The notes: generated from the sequence alone by a model not told the origin. 64,000 nt of DNA from WRKB01 sp031551145 (GCA_031551145.1 JAVBNZ010000008.1:1-64000), one strand, 5' to 3'. Counted from the first letter of the stretch, positions 7,485-15,475 are shown. A program made the numbers and translations.

Positions 7485-8945
7485 ATGCGACAGATATTCC
7501 GGCAACTCGTGGTGACGGCAATGGCCGTTGTCCTGGCGCTTCCGCCCGGTTTCATCCCTGTGGCGGAGGCCGCTTCCACTCCGGCGCAGAGTGGTGCGCC
7601 CGGCAGCGAGGAGAGCGCCGTCCGGCTCAGTGCGGAGCAGTTGGAGCAGCTCGCCGCTCCGGTGGCGCTGTACCCCGACAGCCTGTTGGCCCAGGTGCTG
7701 ATGGCGTCCACCTACCCTCTGGAGGTGGTGTCCGCCGCGCGCTGGGTGGAGGAAAATTCCAAGCTGAAGGGAGCGGAGCTGGATGCGGCCGTGCAGCAAC
7801 AGTCCTGGGATCCCAGCGTCAAGTCGCTGGTGAAATTTCCCCAGGTACTGCAGATGATGAACGAAAAATTGGATTGGACGGAAAAGCTCGGCAACGCCTT
7901 TCTCGCCCAGCCCAAGGATGTGATGAACTCCGTGCAGCGGCTGCGCGCACGCGCGCAGGCCCAGGGTACGCTCAAGTCCACCAAGCAGCAGACCGTTAAA
8001 ACCCAAAGCGGCTCCGGCGGCCAGGTTATCGTCATCCAGCCGACGCAGCCGGATGTTGTTTACGTGCCCAGCTACAATCCCACGGTGGTTTACGGTCCCT
8101 GGCCCTATCCGGCCTTTCCGCCCTATGCCTGGTATCCTCCGGGCTATGTCGCTGCCGGCGCGGTGCTGTCCTTCGGTTTCGGCGTGGCCGTGGGCTCCGC
8201 CATGTGGGGGTATCCGGACTGGCACACCGGTTCCGTATACATCAACAACAATTATTATTCGCACTTCACGGGCGGCCCGCCTCCTCCTCCGCCCCCGCCT
8301 CCGGGACCACCTCCGGGTCCTCAGCCCGGTCCGAGACCGCACCCTCCAGGTCCGGCGCCTCAGCCGGGACCGGGTCCGCATCCCGGCGGCCTGACCCCGC
8401 CGCACGGCGGCGACGGCATACGGCCCGCGTGGCAGCACAATCCTCAGCATCGCGGCAATGTACCGTACAGTAATCCGGCCCTGTCGGAACGTTTTCACCG
8501 TGAGCCCGGAGGCATTTCTCCCTCGCAGGCCCGCATGAACGCCCGTGAAGCCTTTCGCGGACACGGCGGAAACGAATTCGGCAAAATAGGCAACCCCGGC
8601 GACAGAGAAAGGGGCATGCGCAACGCAATGGGCGATGCCGGTATACGTGAGCGCGGCCCGAACAGAGGCATACAACGCCCTGAAGCAGGCCCGCATTCCG
8701 GCATCCGCGAACGTAGCCCGGACAGGGGCATACAGCGTTCCAACGAGGGCATTTTTCGGGGCGCCGGCGGAATAGAGACGCGCGACGAAAGCATGCGCGG
8801 CTCCCAGAGCAGGCAGATTATGCGGCAACACCCTGAAGGCGGCGGCTTCCATCCTGAAGGAGGTTTTCGCCCCGGCGGCGGCTTCCATCCCGGCGGGGGA
8901 GGATTCCGCGGCGGCGGTTTTCACGGCGGCGGCTTCCGTCGCTGA
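7485..8945 (+). CDS. DUF3300 secreted protein with Pro-rich and Gly-rich repeat tail
   Basis: This 486-aa protein has a signal peptide (residues about 1-30, ending near VAEAA) followed by a DUF3300 domain containing VALYPDSLLAQVLMASTYPL, AARWVEEN and SVKSLVKFPQVLQMM. Then come a VVYVPSYNPTVVYG segment and a hydrophobic stretch (AAGAVLSFGFGVAVGSAMWG). The C-terminal half is low complexity: a polyproline/PGP tract, two copies of an IRERxPxRGIQR repeat, and a Gly/Phe/His-rich end. The function of DUF3300 is unknown; periplasmic or outer-membrane location is likely. ATG 7485 has AAGGAG 8 nt upstream. It is followed 15 nt later by a DUF2950 gene, a pairing I recognise from other proteobacteria, so the two probably work together. 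Confidence 0.9.
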   Translation: MRQIFRQLVVTAMAVVLALPPGFIPVAEAASTPAQSGAPGSEESAVRLSAEQLEQLAAPVALYPDSLLAQVLMASTYPLEVVSAARWVEENSKLKGAELDAAVQQQSWDPSVKSLVKFPQVLQMMNEKLDWTEKLGNAFLAQPKDVMNSVQRLRARAQAQGTLKSTKQQTVKTQSGSGGQVIVIQPTQPDVVYVPSYNPTVVYGPWPYPAFPPYAWYPPGYVAAGAVLSFGFGVAVGSAMWGYPDWHTGSVYINNNYYSHFTGGPPPPPPPPPGPPPGPQPGPRPHPPGPAPQPGPGPHPGGLTPPHGGDGIRPAWQHNPQHRGNVPYSNPALSERFHREPGGISPSQARMNAREAFRGHGGNEFGKIGNPGDRERGMRNAMGDAGIRERGPNRGIQRPEAGPHSGIRERSPDRGIQRSNEGIFRGAGGIETRDESMRGSQSRQIMRQHPEGGGFHPEGGFRPGGGFHPGGGGFRGGGFHGGGFRR

Positions 8946-8960
8946 GCGAAGGAGATGACC

Positions 8961-9893
8961 ATGCATACAAAAATACGGCTCACGGCTGCGACTGTTCTGC
9001 TGCTCCTGCCCGCGCTGCTTTTCGGAACTCAGGCGCGGGCGGCCGAAAAAGCCCGCTTGTTCGCAAGCCCGCAGGAGGCGGCCCAGGCCTTGGCCGAAGC
9101 CGCGAAAAACAACAATAGCGCGGAGCTGAGCGCCATTTTGGGCACGGCGGTTGCCGGTTCCGGGGATCAGGTCGCGGATGCGGCGGATCGCAAGGCCTTT
9201 GCCGCTTCCTACGAAGAAAAACGGGATTTTGCTCCTCTGGATGATGGGAAACGCCGCGTTGAACTGCGCGTCGGCCCGAACGACTGGCCTTTCCCCATGC
9301 CCATCGTCCGGGACGCAAAGAGCGGGAAATGGCATTTTGACGCCGCTTCCGGCGGCGCTGAACTGTTGAACCGCCGCATAGGCCGCAACGAACTCGCGGC
9401 CATGCAGGTCTGCCTGGCCTATGCCGACGCCCAATGGGAGTATAGGCACATGAATCCCGATAAAGCGGCCCGGCCGCATTTTGCGGCAAAAATCGCGAGC
9501 AGTCCCGGCAAACGCGACGGCCTGTACTGGGAAGACACGCAGCAGGCCTCCCCTCTCGGGAAATTGGTAGCGAACGCGGAAACGAAGGGCTACAGCGCTC
9601 CCAAACCGGGAGAACATCCGGCGTATCACGGTTATCGCTACCGTGTGCTTGCCGGCCAGGGCGAACATGCTCCGGGCGGGGCCTTTTCCTATGTGGAAAA
9701 CGGAAATATGATCACGGGATTCGCTTTGCTGGCCTATCCGGACGTTTACGGCGTCACCGGCGTCATGAGTTTCATGATCAACCAGGATGGGTTGCTGTTC
9801 GAAAAAAATCTGGGCAAGGACACGGCAAAAAAAGCCACATCACTGAGCTTGTTCGAGCCGGATGCCGGCTGGCGCAGAGTAGACATGCGCTGA
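8961..9893 (+). CDS. DUF2950 secreted protein
   Basis: This 310-aa protein has a signal peptide (MHTKIRLTAATVLLLLPALL, cleavage near ARA-AEKA). DUF2950 features are FASPQEAAQALAEAAKNNN, VGPNDWPFPMPIV, AELLNRRIGRNELAAM, GLYWEDTQQ, YHGYRYRVLAGQG and a C-terminal GVMSFMINQDGLLFEKNLG. Function unknown; periplasmic. ATG 8961 was preferred over ATG 8955 because GAAGGAG ends directly against the latter. It is the second gene of an operon with the DUF3300 gene and is closed by a strong terminator. Confidence 0.9.
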   Translation: MHTKIRLTAATVLLLLPALLFGTQARAAEKARLFASPQEAAQALAEAAKNNNSAELSAILGTAVAGSGDQVADAADRKAFAASYEEKRDFAPLDDGKRRVELRVGPNDWPFPMPIVRDAKSGKWHFDAASGGAELLNRRIGRNELAAMQVCLAYADAQWEYRHMNPDKAARPHFAAKIASSPGKRDGLYWEDTQQASPLGKLVANAETKGYSAPKPGEHPAYHGYRYRVLAGQGEHAPGGAFSYVENGNMITGFALLAYPDVYGVTGVMSFMINQDGLLFEKNLGKDTAKKATSLSLFEPDAGWRRVDMR

Positions 9894-9918
9894 CCCGCGA
9901 CGGACTTTCTCTGTACAT

Positions 9919-9950
9919 TGCCCGGAACACGATGTGTTCCGGGCATTTTT
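9919..9950 (+). terminator. Rho-independent terminator after the DUF3300-DUF2950 operon
   Basis: TGCCCGGAACAC and GTGTTCCGGGCA form a perfect 12-bp stem with loop GAT, followed by TTTTT. Confidence 0.92.
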
Positions 9951-10104
9951 ATTTCTTGCAATATAAGTTTTTCCTGGTGTATGATTACAGTTTTGAAATA
10001 ATACTTTCAAGAACATAATGAAAGCACAAACTTTGTCTGTATTTGTTGTGTATATACTGAATTTTAAATGTACAATTTTAATTATTGCAATTTATTTCAA
10101 TTGT

Positions 10105-10125
10105 AATATTTCAGTATGAAATATT
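10105..10125. promoter_or_regulatory. Perfect 9-bp-arm inverted repeat (possible operator)
   Basis: AATATTTCA and TGAAATATT flank GTA, 25 bp upstream of the -35 box of the chemoreceptor promoter. The position and symmetry suit an activator or repressor dimer. No family consensus was recognised with certainty. Confidence 0.5.
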
Positions 10126-10149
10126 AATAGGAAGTTTTTTCAATATGTA

Positions 10150-10180
10150 TTGACTAAATACGCAGATCATGCTGTATAAT
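10150..10180 (+). promoter_or_regulatory. Candidate sigma70 promoter of the chemoreceptor gene
   Basis: TTGACT at 10150-10155 and a perfect TATAAT at 10175-10180 are separated by 19 nt, slightly long. The start codon follows 41 nt later. Confidence 0.55.
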
Positions 10181-10221
10181 ATTTACACCCGGAACAGTAT
10201 TTCAAATTGGAGCGAACCACC

Positions 10222-12633
10222 ATGACTACGAAGCATAAAATTATCGCTGGGTTTTCCGTCATGATCGCCTTGCTTGCCGGATTATCCATACTCTCCTACA
10301 CAGGCCTGGACAATGCCACGGACAATTTTGACGCCTACCGCACAGAGGCGCGAACGACCATTTTCGCCAATGCGGCGGACGCGCTTTTGCGCGAGGCTGC
10401 GTTAAAGACCAATAACTTCACCATTTCTCTGGATCCCGCCTTGATAGACGGAGCGCTGAAAGATCTTGAAAACACCGCGAACAACGTTGCCGAAACGCAA
10501 AAAATAGAGGATATGCCTACCCATCAAAGCAAGCTCGACGAACAAATGACCAAGTTGTCCAAGATGATGGCCGGGGTCAACCTGTACCGCACAAAGTTGC
10601 TGTCGGCGGCAAAGCTGCGCGACAACGAAACCTATCCCGCCGGACGCGTCATCAATGCAAGTCTCAGCGAACTCATAACCGAGAGCGCCAAGGTAGGCAA
10701 TTTAGCCCTGTTGGCGAGCGCCGACACGGCGTACACCGCATATTCGGAAGCCCGCCCGCGCGTGCGCGCATATTTCATTGAGCAGAATCCGGCTGTTGCG
10801 GTCGAAGCGTTGCGTTACCTTCATGATCTCGATGATGCCGTGCGGAAGATGGATCCGCTGATCGTCAAGGATGAAGTGCGCAGGGTGTATTCTGCCCTGC
10901 GCGAAAACGTCGCGCGGTATCAGGATTCCGTCAAGCACACGTTCGGCCTGATTGATGACGCCGTGAAAGCGAAGGCGGAAATGGACACCTATCTGAAAGA
11001 AATCAGCGGATTTTTTGACGTATATACCGAAGAAGCATTGGCTCTGGCGCGGAATATCGGCGACGCCGCCGTCGCCGACAATTCCCGGACGCAGCTTTTT
11101 CTGGGCGCGGGCAGCGGCGCGGGCATCGTCATAGGTCTGCTTTTCGCTTTGTGGATCATTACCGGCGTTGTGCGGGTGCTCCGGCAGGTTTCCGGTTTCG
11201 CCGCATCCATTGCGCAGGGTGATTTCAACGCCGCAATTTCCCTGCGGGAAAGAGGCGAAATAGGCGTCATGACCAAGGCGATTATGGAAATTCCCGCCGT
11301 TCTCGGCAATGTGATGCAGATGGGCAAACAACTTGCCGGCGAGATCGCCGTGGGCAGTTTCCGCGCCCGCTTCGACATGCAAAAGTTCAACGGCGGCTTC
11401 GGCGAACTGGCCGGTTGCATCAACAGCGTTTGCGATGCGTACACCAGCGTGCTCGATTCCATTCCCTCGCCTCTTATGACGGCCGACACGAATTGTTCCA
11501 TTCGCTTCCTGAACAAAGAAGGACAAAAGGTCATAGGCGGCGATTTTGTGGGCAAAAAATGCGCGGATCTCCTGAAGACCAAGGAATGCGGCACAGGCGG
11601 CTGTTTGGGAAAGACTGCCGTAAGCAGGGATGCTTCATACAGCCATGAAGTGACGCTCTACCCCCAGGGCAAACGCGTGGAAGCCGCAGTGGTCGCCGCT
11701 CCTCTGCGCGACTTGTCCGGCGCCACTCACGGCTTTATGGAAATCATCACCGACATCACAGCCATGAAGGACGCTCAAGGCACCATGCTGAACGTGGCCC
11801 ACGAAGCCATGGATATTGCCGACCGCGTGGCCGCGGCATCGGAAGAGCTTTCGACCCAGGTGGAGCAGGTGAGCCGGGGCGCGGAAATGCAGCGCACACG
11901 CGTGGAAAGCACGGCCACGGCCATGAATGAAATGAACAGCACGGTGATTGAAGTGGCGCGCAACGCGGGCCATGCCTCCGAACAAAGCGAGGAAACCCGC
12001 AAAAGGGCCGACGGCGGGGCGGATCTCGTCAATCAGGTGGTCAACGCCATCAACGGCGTCAACAGCGTGGCCTTGAGCCTTCAGAACAATATGACGGAAC
12101 TGGGCAGGCAGGCGGACAACATAGGCGGAGTGATGAACGTCATTTCCGACATCGCGGATCAGACCAATCTGCTCGCCCTCAACGCGGCCATTGAAGCGGC
12201 CCGGGCAGGAGAAGCCGGACGCGGCTTTGCCGTGGTGGCCGACGAAGTGCGCAAGCTGGCCGAAAAAACCATGGCCGCCACACAGGAAGTGGGCGCCAAC
12301 ATCGACGCAATCCAAAATTCCACCAAAAGCAATATTGCCGAAGTCACGAATGCGGTGAGGAACATAGGCGAAGCCACTCATCTGTCCAATGCCTCCGGGC
12401 AGGCCCTGCAGGAAATCGTTAATCTGGCGTCCTCGAACTCTTCTTTTGTGGCCTCCATCGCCACCGCGGCCGAGCAACAGAGCGCTACTTCCGAAGAGAT
12501 CAACAGCGCGCTGGAGGAAGTGAACCGCATTGTGTCCGAAACAACCGACGGCATGGTGCAGGCTTCTTCGGCGGTGCAGGATCTTTCCCAGACGGCGCAG
12601 GAATTGAAGCGCGTGATGGAACGCCTGCGCTGA
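10222..12633 (+). CDS. Methyl-accepting chemotaxis protein with Cys-containing PAS domain
   Basis: This 803-aa transmembrane chemoreceptor has TM1 at residues about 7-29, a large all-helical periplasmic domain (about 30-285) of the bimodular-bundle type, and TM2 about 298-320. A HAMP region follows, then a PAS-like segment (about 405-520) with KKCADLLKTKECGTGGCLGK. The coiled-coil signalling domain has the invariant hairpin tip NLLALNAAIEAARAGEAGRG. It should signal through CheA/CheW to the flagellar motor. The three-cysteine PAS motif could bind a cofactor or sense redox, which is inference. ATG 10222 follows GGAGCG with 7-nt spacing. It is monocistronic between an AT-rich promoter and a terminator at 12660. 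No che gene is nearby. Confidence 0.95.
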   Translation: MTTKHKIIAGFSVMIALLAGLSILSYTGLDNATDNFDAYRTEARTTIFANAADALLREAALKTNNFTISLDPALIDGALKDLENTANNVAETQKIEDMPTHQSKLDEQMTKLSKMMAGVNLYRTKLLSAAKLRDNETYPAGRVINASLSELITESAKVGNLALLASADTAYTAYSEARPRVRAYFIEQNPAVAVEALRYLHDLDDAVRKMDPLIVKDEVRRVYSALRENVARYQDSVKHTFGLIDDAVKAKAEMDTYLKEISGFFDVYTEEALALARNIGDAAVADNSRTQLFLGAGSGAGIVIGLLFALWIITGVVRVLRQVSGFAASIAQGDFNAAISLRERGEIGVMTKAIMEIPAVLGNVMQMGKQLAGEIAVGSFRARFDMQKFNGGFGELAGCINSVCDAYTSVLDSIPSPLMTADTNCSIRFLNKEGQKVIGGDFVGKKCADLLKTKECGTGGCLGKTAVSRDASYSHEVTLYPQGKRVEAAVVAAPLRDLSGATHGFMEIITDITAMKDAQGTMLNVAHEAMDIADRVAAASEELSTQVEQVSRGAEMQRTRVESTATAMNEMNSTVIEVARNAGHASEQSEETRKRADGGADLVNQVVNAINGVNSVALSLQNNMTELGRQADNIGGVMNVISDIADQTNLLALNAAIEAARAGEAGRGFAVVADEVRKLAEKTMAATQEVGANIDAIQNSTKSNIAEVTNAVRNIGEATHLSNASGQALQEIVNLASSNSSFVASIATAAEQQSATSEEINSALEEVNRIVSETTDGMVQASSAVQDLSQTAQELKRVMERLR

Positions 12634-12659
12634 ACCGCGTGATTGCGGAATGAACATGG

Positions 12660-12694
12660 GCCGCCTCGAATGCCGGGGCGGCTTTTTCTTTTTT
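12660..12694 (+). terminator. Rho-independent terminator after the chemoreceptor gene
   Basis: GCCGCCTCG pairs with CGGGGCGGC (one G-U) around a 5-nt loop, followed by a T-rich run. Confidence 0.85.
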
Positions 12695-12700
12695 TCACGC

Positions 12701-12728
12701 TTGACTGATGCTGAAGCGTATTTATCTG
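12701..12728 (+). promoter_or_regulatory. Candidate promoter of the hsp20 gene
   Basis: TTGACT at 12701-12706 and TATCTG at 12723-12728 are 16 nt apart, 27 nt before ATG 12755. A match to the heat-shock sigma consensus is weak. Confidence 0.35.
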
Positions 12729-12754
12729 AAGGAAAAAGAGTCAAGGAGGCAGCT

Positions 12755-13299
12755 ATGAACATTTCCACGTTAAATCCCTGGAATTGGTTCACCAAGGAAG
12801 AGGCGCCGAAACATCTTTGCCGGTGAGGGCAAATGTCAGGCCGCGGCTGTATTCGGCAATGAATCCCTGGAGTCTGCACCACAAACTTGACAAAATGATT
12901 GACGAACTGTTTGGAAGCAGGGGCGGTGCAGCCCTGAGCGGACAACATGAGACGTCGGCTGCGAAAAATGTTTTTGCGCCGCACATCTACATTTCGGCGA
13001 CGGAAAAGGAGTATGTCGTCAGCGCAGAGCTTCCCGGCACTGAAGAAAAAAGCATCGAGCTGGAAACCCATAACGACATACTGACACTCACAGCGCGCAA
13101 AGAACAGGAAAACAAGGAGGACAGGCAGGGATATTACCGCATGGAGCGTCGTTACGGCTTGTTCAGACGTATGCTGCATTTGCCTGAGGATGCCGATGCC
13201 GCCGGCATCAAAGCTTCATATGCAAATGGAGTTTTGAATATAAGTATCCCCAGAAGAGAAACGGTGCTGAATGCCCCACGGCGTATTCAGATTTCATAA
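12755..13299 (+). pseudogene. Hsp20/alpha-crystallin small heat-shock protein gene with N-terminal frameshift
   Basis: ATG 12755 follows a strong AAGGAGG and encodes MNISTLNPWNWFTKEEAPK, a typical Hsp20 start in this group, but the frame then hits TGA near 12824. The -1 frame continues at once with SLPVRANVRPRL and an intact alpha-crystallin domain: ISATEKEYVVSAELPG, ILTLTARKEQ, YGLFRRMLHLPE, ASYANGVLNISIP. Restoring one A in the AAA run near 12811-12815 joins the halves into about 181 residues. Hsp20 is an ATP-independent holdase. The break may be a real lesion, a sequencing error at a homopolymer, or be bypassed by internal initiation at ATG 12859. The intact remainder favours a recent change or an error. 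Confidence 0.85.
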
Positions 13300-13696
13300 A
13301 ATATAAAATCGCTCCGCGCATTGAGGGCATCCGCAAAAACATGATGATACGCCTTGTCTGCACGCCGATGTGCCATCGCTGCATATCGACGATGCAACAG
13401 GGCGTTTTGCCGTTACAGAGAGGAAGTATACTTGTACAAGCGACTACGGCGCGGAAACAGCGCAATTTCGCTTGTCCTGCTGTTTTCCCGCTCGAAAGGA
13501 ACATGTCCGTGCGCATATTTCCAACATTATATAATATCGGAAGTGTAGAGAATGCTGCACTGCCGGGCCGTCCTTTATTGACAAAATTCAATGGATATGC
13601 TTTTCTATACAGAATGGAGCCGCGTACAGGCAACAATGGGTTATGCTTTACTAAGGGCGCGGAATTATAGTGTATTTTTCAAGAGGGTGCGAGTAC
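13300..13696. other. Intergenic region / long leader of the RRM gene (397 bp)
   Basis: No supported gene is present; a 109-codon plus-strand frame here lacks a ribosome-binding site and family-like sequence. A TTGACA at 13578-13583 may be the -35 of the RRM gene, but no convincing -10 sits at the right distance. A long 5' leader would fit a cold-inducible RNA-binding protein gene; this is inference. Confidence 0.35.
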
Positions 13697-13963
13697 ATGT
13701 CCAAGTCTATTTATGTTGGGAATCTTCCCTGGAGTGCTACCGAGGAACAGGTGCAGGATCTTTTTTCGGAATACGGTAAGGTGATTTCCGTCAAACTCGT
13801 CAGTGATCGCGATACCGGCCGCGCCCGCGGCTTCGGCTTCGTGGAAATGGAAGACGGCGACGCTCCCAATGCCATCGAAGCGCTCGACAACAGCGCTTTC
13901 GGCGGCAGAACGTTGCGCGTCAATGAAGCCAAACCCCGCGCTCCTCGTCCTCCCCGTTATTAG
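13697..13963 (+). CDS. RRM-type RNA-binding protein
   Basis: This 88-aa protein is a single RNA recognition motif. RNP2 is SIYVGNLPW (residues 3-11) and RNP1 is RARGFGFVEM, with the beta4 segment FGGRTLRVNEA and a short basic/proline tail (PRAPRPPRY). Such single-RRM proteins in bacteria bind single-stranded RNA and are often cold- or stress-induced. ATG 13697 has an AGAGGG ribosome-binding site; the frame extends 9 codons upstream without similarity. It lies downstream of hsp20 on the same strand and ends at its own terminator, so it is probably monocistronic. Confidence 0.95.
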   Translation: MSKSIYVGNLPWSATEEQVQDLFSEYGKVISVKLVSDRDTGRARGFGFVEMEDGDAPNAIEALDNSAFGGRTLRVNEAKPRAPRPPRY

Positions 13964-13985
13964 TTTTCCGAAGATTTCCCCAACC

Positions 13986-14016
13986 ACCCTCCGGCGCGGG
14001 CGTCGGAGGGTTTTTT
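13986..14016 (+). terminator. Rho-independent terminator after the RRM gene
   Basis: ACCCTCCGGCG pairs with CGTCGGAGGGT (one G-U) around a 4-nt loop, followed by T6. Confidence 0.9.
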
Positions 14017-14107
14017 ATTGTACAACATTTTTCTTGCCGTTACGGTAAAAACGCCGTATCAAAGCCGCCCGTCGCCGTAAATCGGCGAAGACATCAAGGA
14101 GAACCCC

Positions 14108-14662
14108 ATGTTGAACCCGACACAATGCGTGCTGTACAGCGGCGGTGCCGCCGGCACGGAACAGTTTTTCGGCGCCATGGCCGAAGCCTTCGGCGTCGAA
14201 GAAGTGAACTACAGTTTTGAAGGCCATCAGATCAGCCGCGCCAGGGGCGTGCGCGTGCTTACCAATGAAGAACTGCGGCTGAAAGACGTCAGCTTGAGTT
14301 ACGTCTCCCGCCTCATGAACCGCGAATACACGCAGGCTCCCGTGTTCCGCAAAGTGCTGCAGTCCATCTGCTGGCAGATCAGCAGCGGCCATGAGGTTTT
14401 TGTGGTCGGCTCCATTCAGCCGGACAACACGGTCAAGGGCGGCACCGGTTGGGGGGCGGAATTCGCCAAACTCTGCAACAAGCGCCTGCTGGTTTTTGAT
14501 CAGACGCGCGACGCCTGGTTTGTGTGGAATAAAAACGCCTGGCAGGAAGAAAATATGCCCTGCGTTACCCTGTCCCGTTTTGCCGCCACGGGAACCCGTT
14601 TTCTGGAAGACAACGGCCGCAAGGCGATAACCGAACTTTTCGCCCGGTCGTTCACGCGCTGA
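14108..14662 (+). CDS. Conserved hypothetical protein, Rossmann/SLOG-like
   Basis: This 184-aa protein opens with CVLYSGGAAGTEQFFGAMAE, resembling the nucleotide-binding glycine loop of SLOG-superfamily proteins (molybdenum-cofactor carrier or DprA-like folds). The middle contains VFVVGSIQPDNTVKGGTGWG, a second glycine-rich loop, then LLVFDQTRDAWFVWN. It has no signal peptide or membrane segment. The fold suggests ligand binding (nucleotide or cofactor), but no function can be assigned. ATG 14108 is preceded by AAGGAGA. It stands alone after the RRM terminator; a GC-rich hairpin with T's in the loop (14675-14699) follows it. Confidence 0.85.
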   Translation: MLNPTQCVLYSGGAAGTEQFFGAMAEAFGVEEVNYSFEGHQISRARGVRVLTNEELRLKDVSLSYVSRLMNREYTQAPVFRKVLQSICWQISSGHEVFVVGSIQPDNTVKGGTGWGAEFAKLCNKRLLVFDQTRDAWFVWNKNAWQEENMPCVTLSRFAATGTRFLEDNGRKAITELFARSFTR

Positions 14663-14674
14663 TTTTGTCTCCGC

Positions 14675-14699
14675 GCCGGCCGGAATTTTTCCGGCCGGC
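14675..14699 (+). terminator. GC-rich hairpin after the SLOG-like gene (possible terminator)
   Basis: GCCGGCCGG and CCGGCCGGC pair around a T-rich loop, 13 nt after the stop codon. There is no proper U-tract, so termination efficiency is doubtful. Confidence 0.4.
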
Positions 14700-14817
14700 A
14701 GGTGTTCTCTTCACGCGCTCTACCGCACGGGCGCTTCCCTGATGGGCGGGGCCGGCGCCACATCCATATATCCTCTATCCGGGAGCGGCAGCGGGCGGCA
14801 ATCTCAAGCGCGGCGTC

Positions 14818-14853
14818 TAAAAAAATACGCGCCCGAACATTCAGGCGCGTATT
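14818..14853 (-). terminator. Rho-independent terminator of the MucR-family gene
   Basis: On the minus strand AATACGCGCC and GGCGCGTATT form a perfect 10-bp stem followed by a T run, 21 nt after the stop codon. Confidence 0.92.
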
Positions 14854-14873
14854 CGAAAACATGCGGTGAGCGT

Positions 14874-15389
14874 TTAGGCGTCTTTTTTCGGCTTGCGCAC
14901 CTTTACCGCGTCTTCCGAACCTTCACTCTTTTTCTTTTCGCGGGCTTTCTGGGCCTTGCGCACCTGCGCCTGCATTTTTGCCAGGTGGTTGCCGCTCATC
15001 AACGCTTGATCGGCGGGATAGTCGCAGAGTTTCAAATAGCCTTCCTTGGTGAGCCCGTTGTGCGAGGCAAGGTGGCGCGCATTGATGGAGCTCATTTCCT
15101 TGCCGCAGATGCAACAGGAGATGTGTTCCTTCTTCAGCGCATCCTGAGGCTTTACCTTCAGATGCCGGCGGGTGTAGCCCCTGGTCAGGGATTCTTTGAC
15201 AGCTTTCGCTTGTTCGGCAGCCGGGGTTTCAGCCTCGGTTTCAAGCGGCAGTTCACGGTCGCCGACCTTCAGTTGAGAGTTCAGATTGTGCACGCGTGTG
15301 ACAAGTTCACGGTACATCTTCCAGGCGTCTTCAATGTTGATGCCGGGATTGCTTTCAATAATAGCCGTCATGAGTTCCAGTTCTTCCAT
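14874..15389 (-). CDS. MucR/Ros-family zinc-finger transcriptional regulator
   Basis: This 171-aa protein carries the Ros/MucR zinc finger near residues 92-130: CCICGKEMSSINARHLASH supplies a C-x2-C pair and an H-x4-H pair, followed by HNGLTKEGYLKLCDYPAD as in MucR. The lysine-rich C-terminal tail (KAREKKKSEG, KVRKPKKDA) probably contacts DNA. The N-terminal 85 residues contain an acidic helix that may oligomerise. Family members bind AT-rich promoters and control cell-surface, motility or symbiosis genes. ATG 15389 has GGAGG 5 nt upstream. It is monocistronic with a terminator. A perfect palindrome 65 bp upstream could be an autoregulatory site. Confidence 0.92.
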   Translation of the reverse strand: MEELELMTAIIESNPGINIEDAWKMYRELVTRVHNLNSQLKVGDRELPLETEAETPAAEQAKAVKESLTRGYTRRHLKVKPQDALKKEHISCCICGKEMSSINARHLASHNGLTKEGYLKLCDYPADQALMSGNHLAKMQAQVRKAQKAREKKKSEGSEDAVKVRKPKKDA

Positions 15390-15453
15390 TCCATCCTCCA
15401 ATAAATGTTATGAGGTCTGTATGCGTGAATAATTATTTTCTGTCAAGGACACA

Positions 15454-15475
15454 GGGAAAACAGTTCTGTTTTCCC
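15454..15475. promoter_or_regulatory. Perfect 22-bp palindrome in the mucR upstream region
   Basis: GGGAAAACAG and CTGTTTTCCC, 10-bp perfect arms around TT, lie between the divergent MucR-family and zinc-ribbon genes. This is a candidate operator. Confidence 0.5.

Larger units (their letters stand above)
9951..10221. other. AT-rich chemoreceptor promoter region
   Basis: These 271 bases are markedly AT-rich against a GC-rich background and contain no gene. They carry the promoter and inverted repeats listed separately, plus a shorter TTGAAA...TTTCAA pair near 9993-10010. Confidence 0.6.

Noticed and set aside
8820..8945. Repetitive GGCGGC-rich 3' end of the DUF3300 gene as a possible repeat array or CRISPR
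   Set aside because: It is in-frame Gly-rich coding sequence with no regular repeat-spacer pattern.
7065..9668. Very long minus-strand open frame continuing upstream from asd through the DUF3300 and DUF2950 genes
   Set aside because: asd starts at ATG 7064 with a perfect ribosome-binding site; the upstream part is antisense to two well-supported secreted-protein genes and has low-complexity shadow sequence.
12815..12830. TGA in the hsp20 5' region as a possible selenocysteine codon
   Set aside because: Sequence after this TGA in the same frame is not Hsp20-like; the -1 frame is, so a frameshift explains it.
13341..13670. Plus-strand 109-codon frame in the RRM leader
   Set aside because: No ribosome-binding site, atypical composition, no recognisable domain; more likely a non-coding leader.
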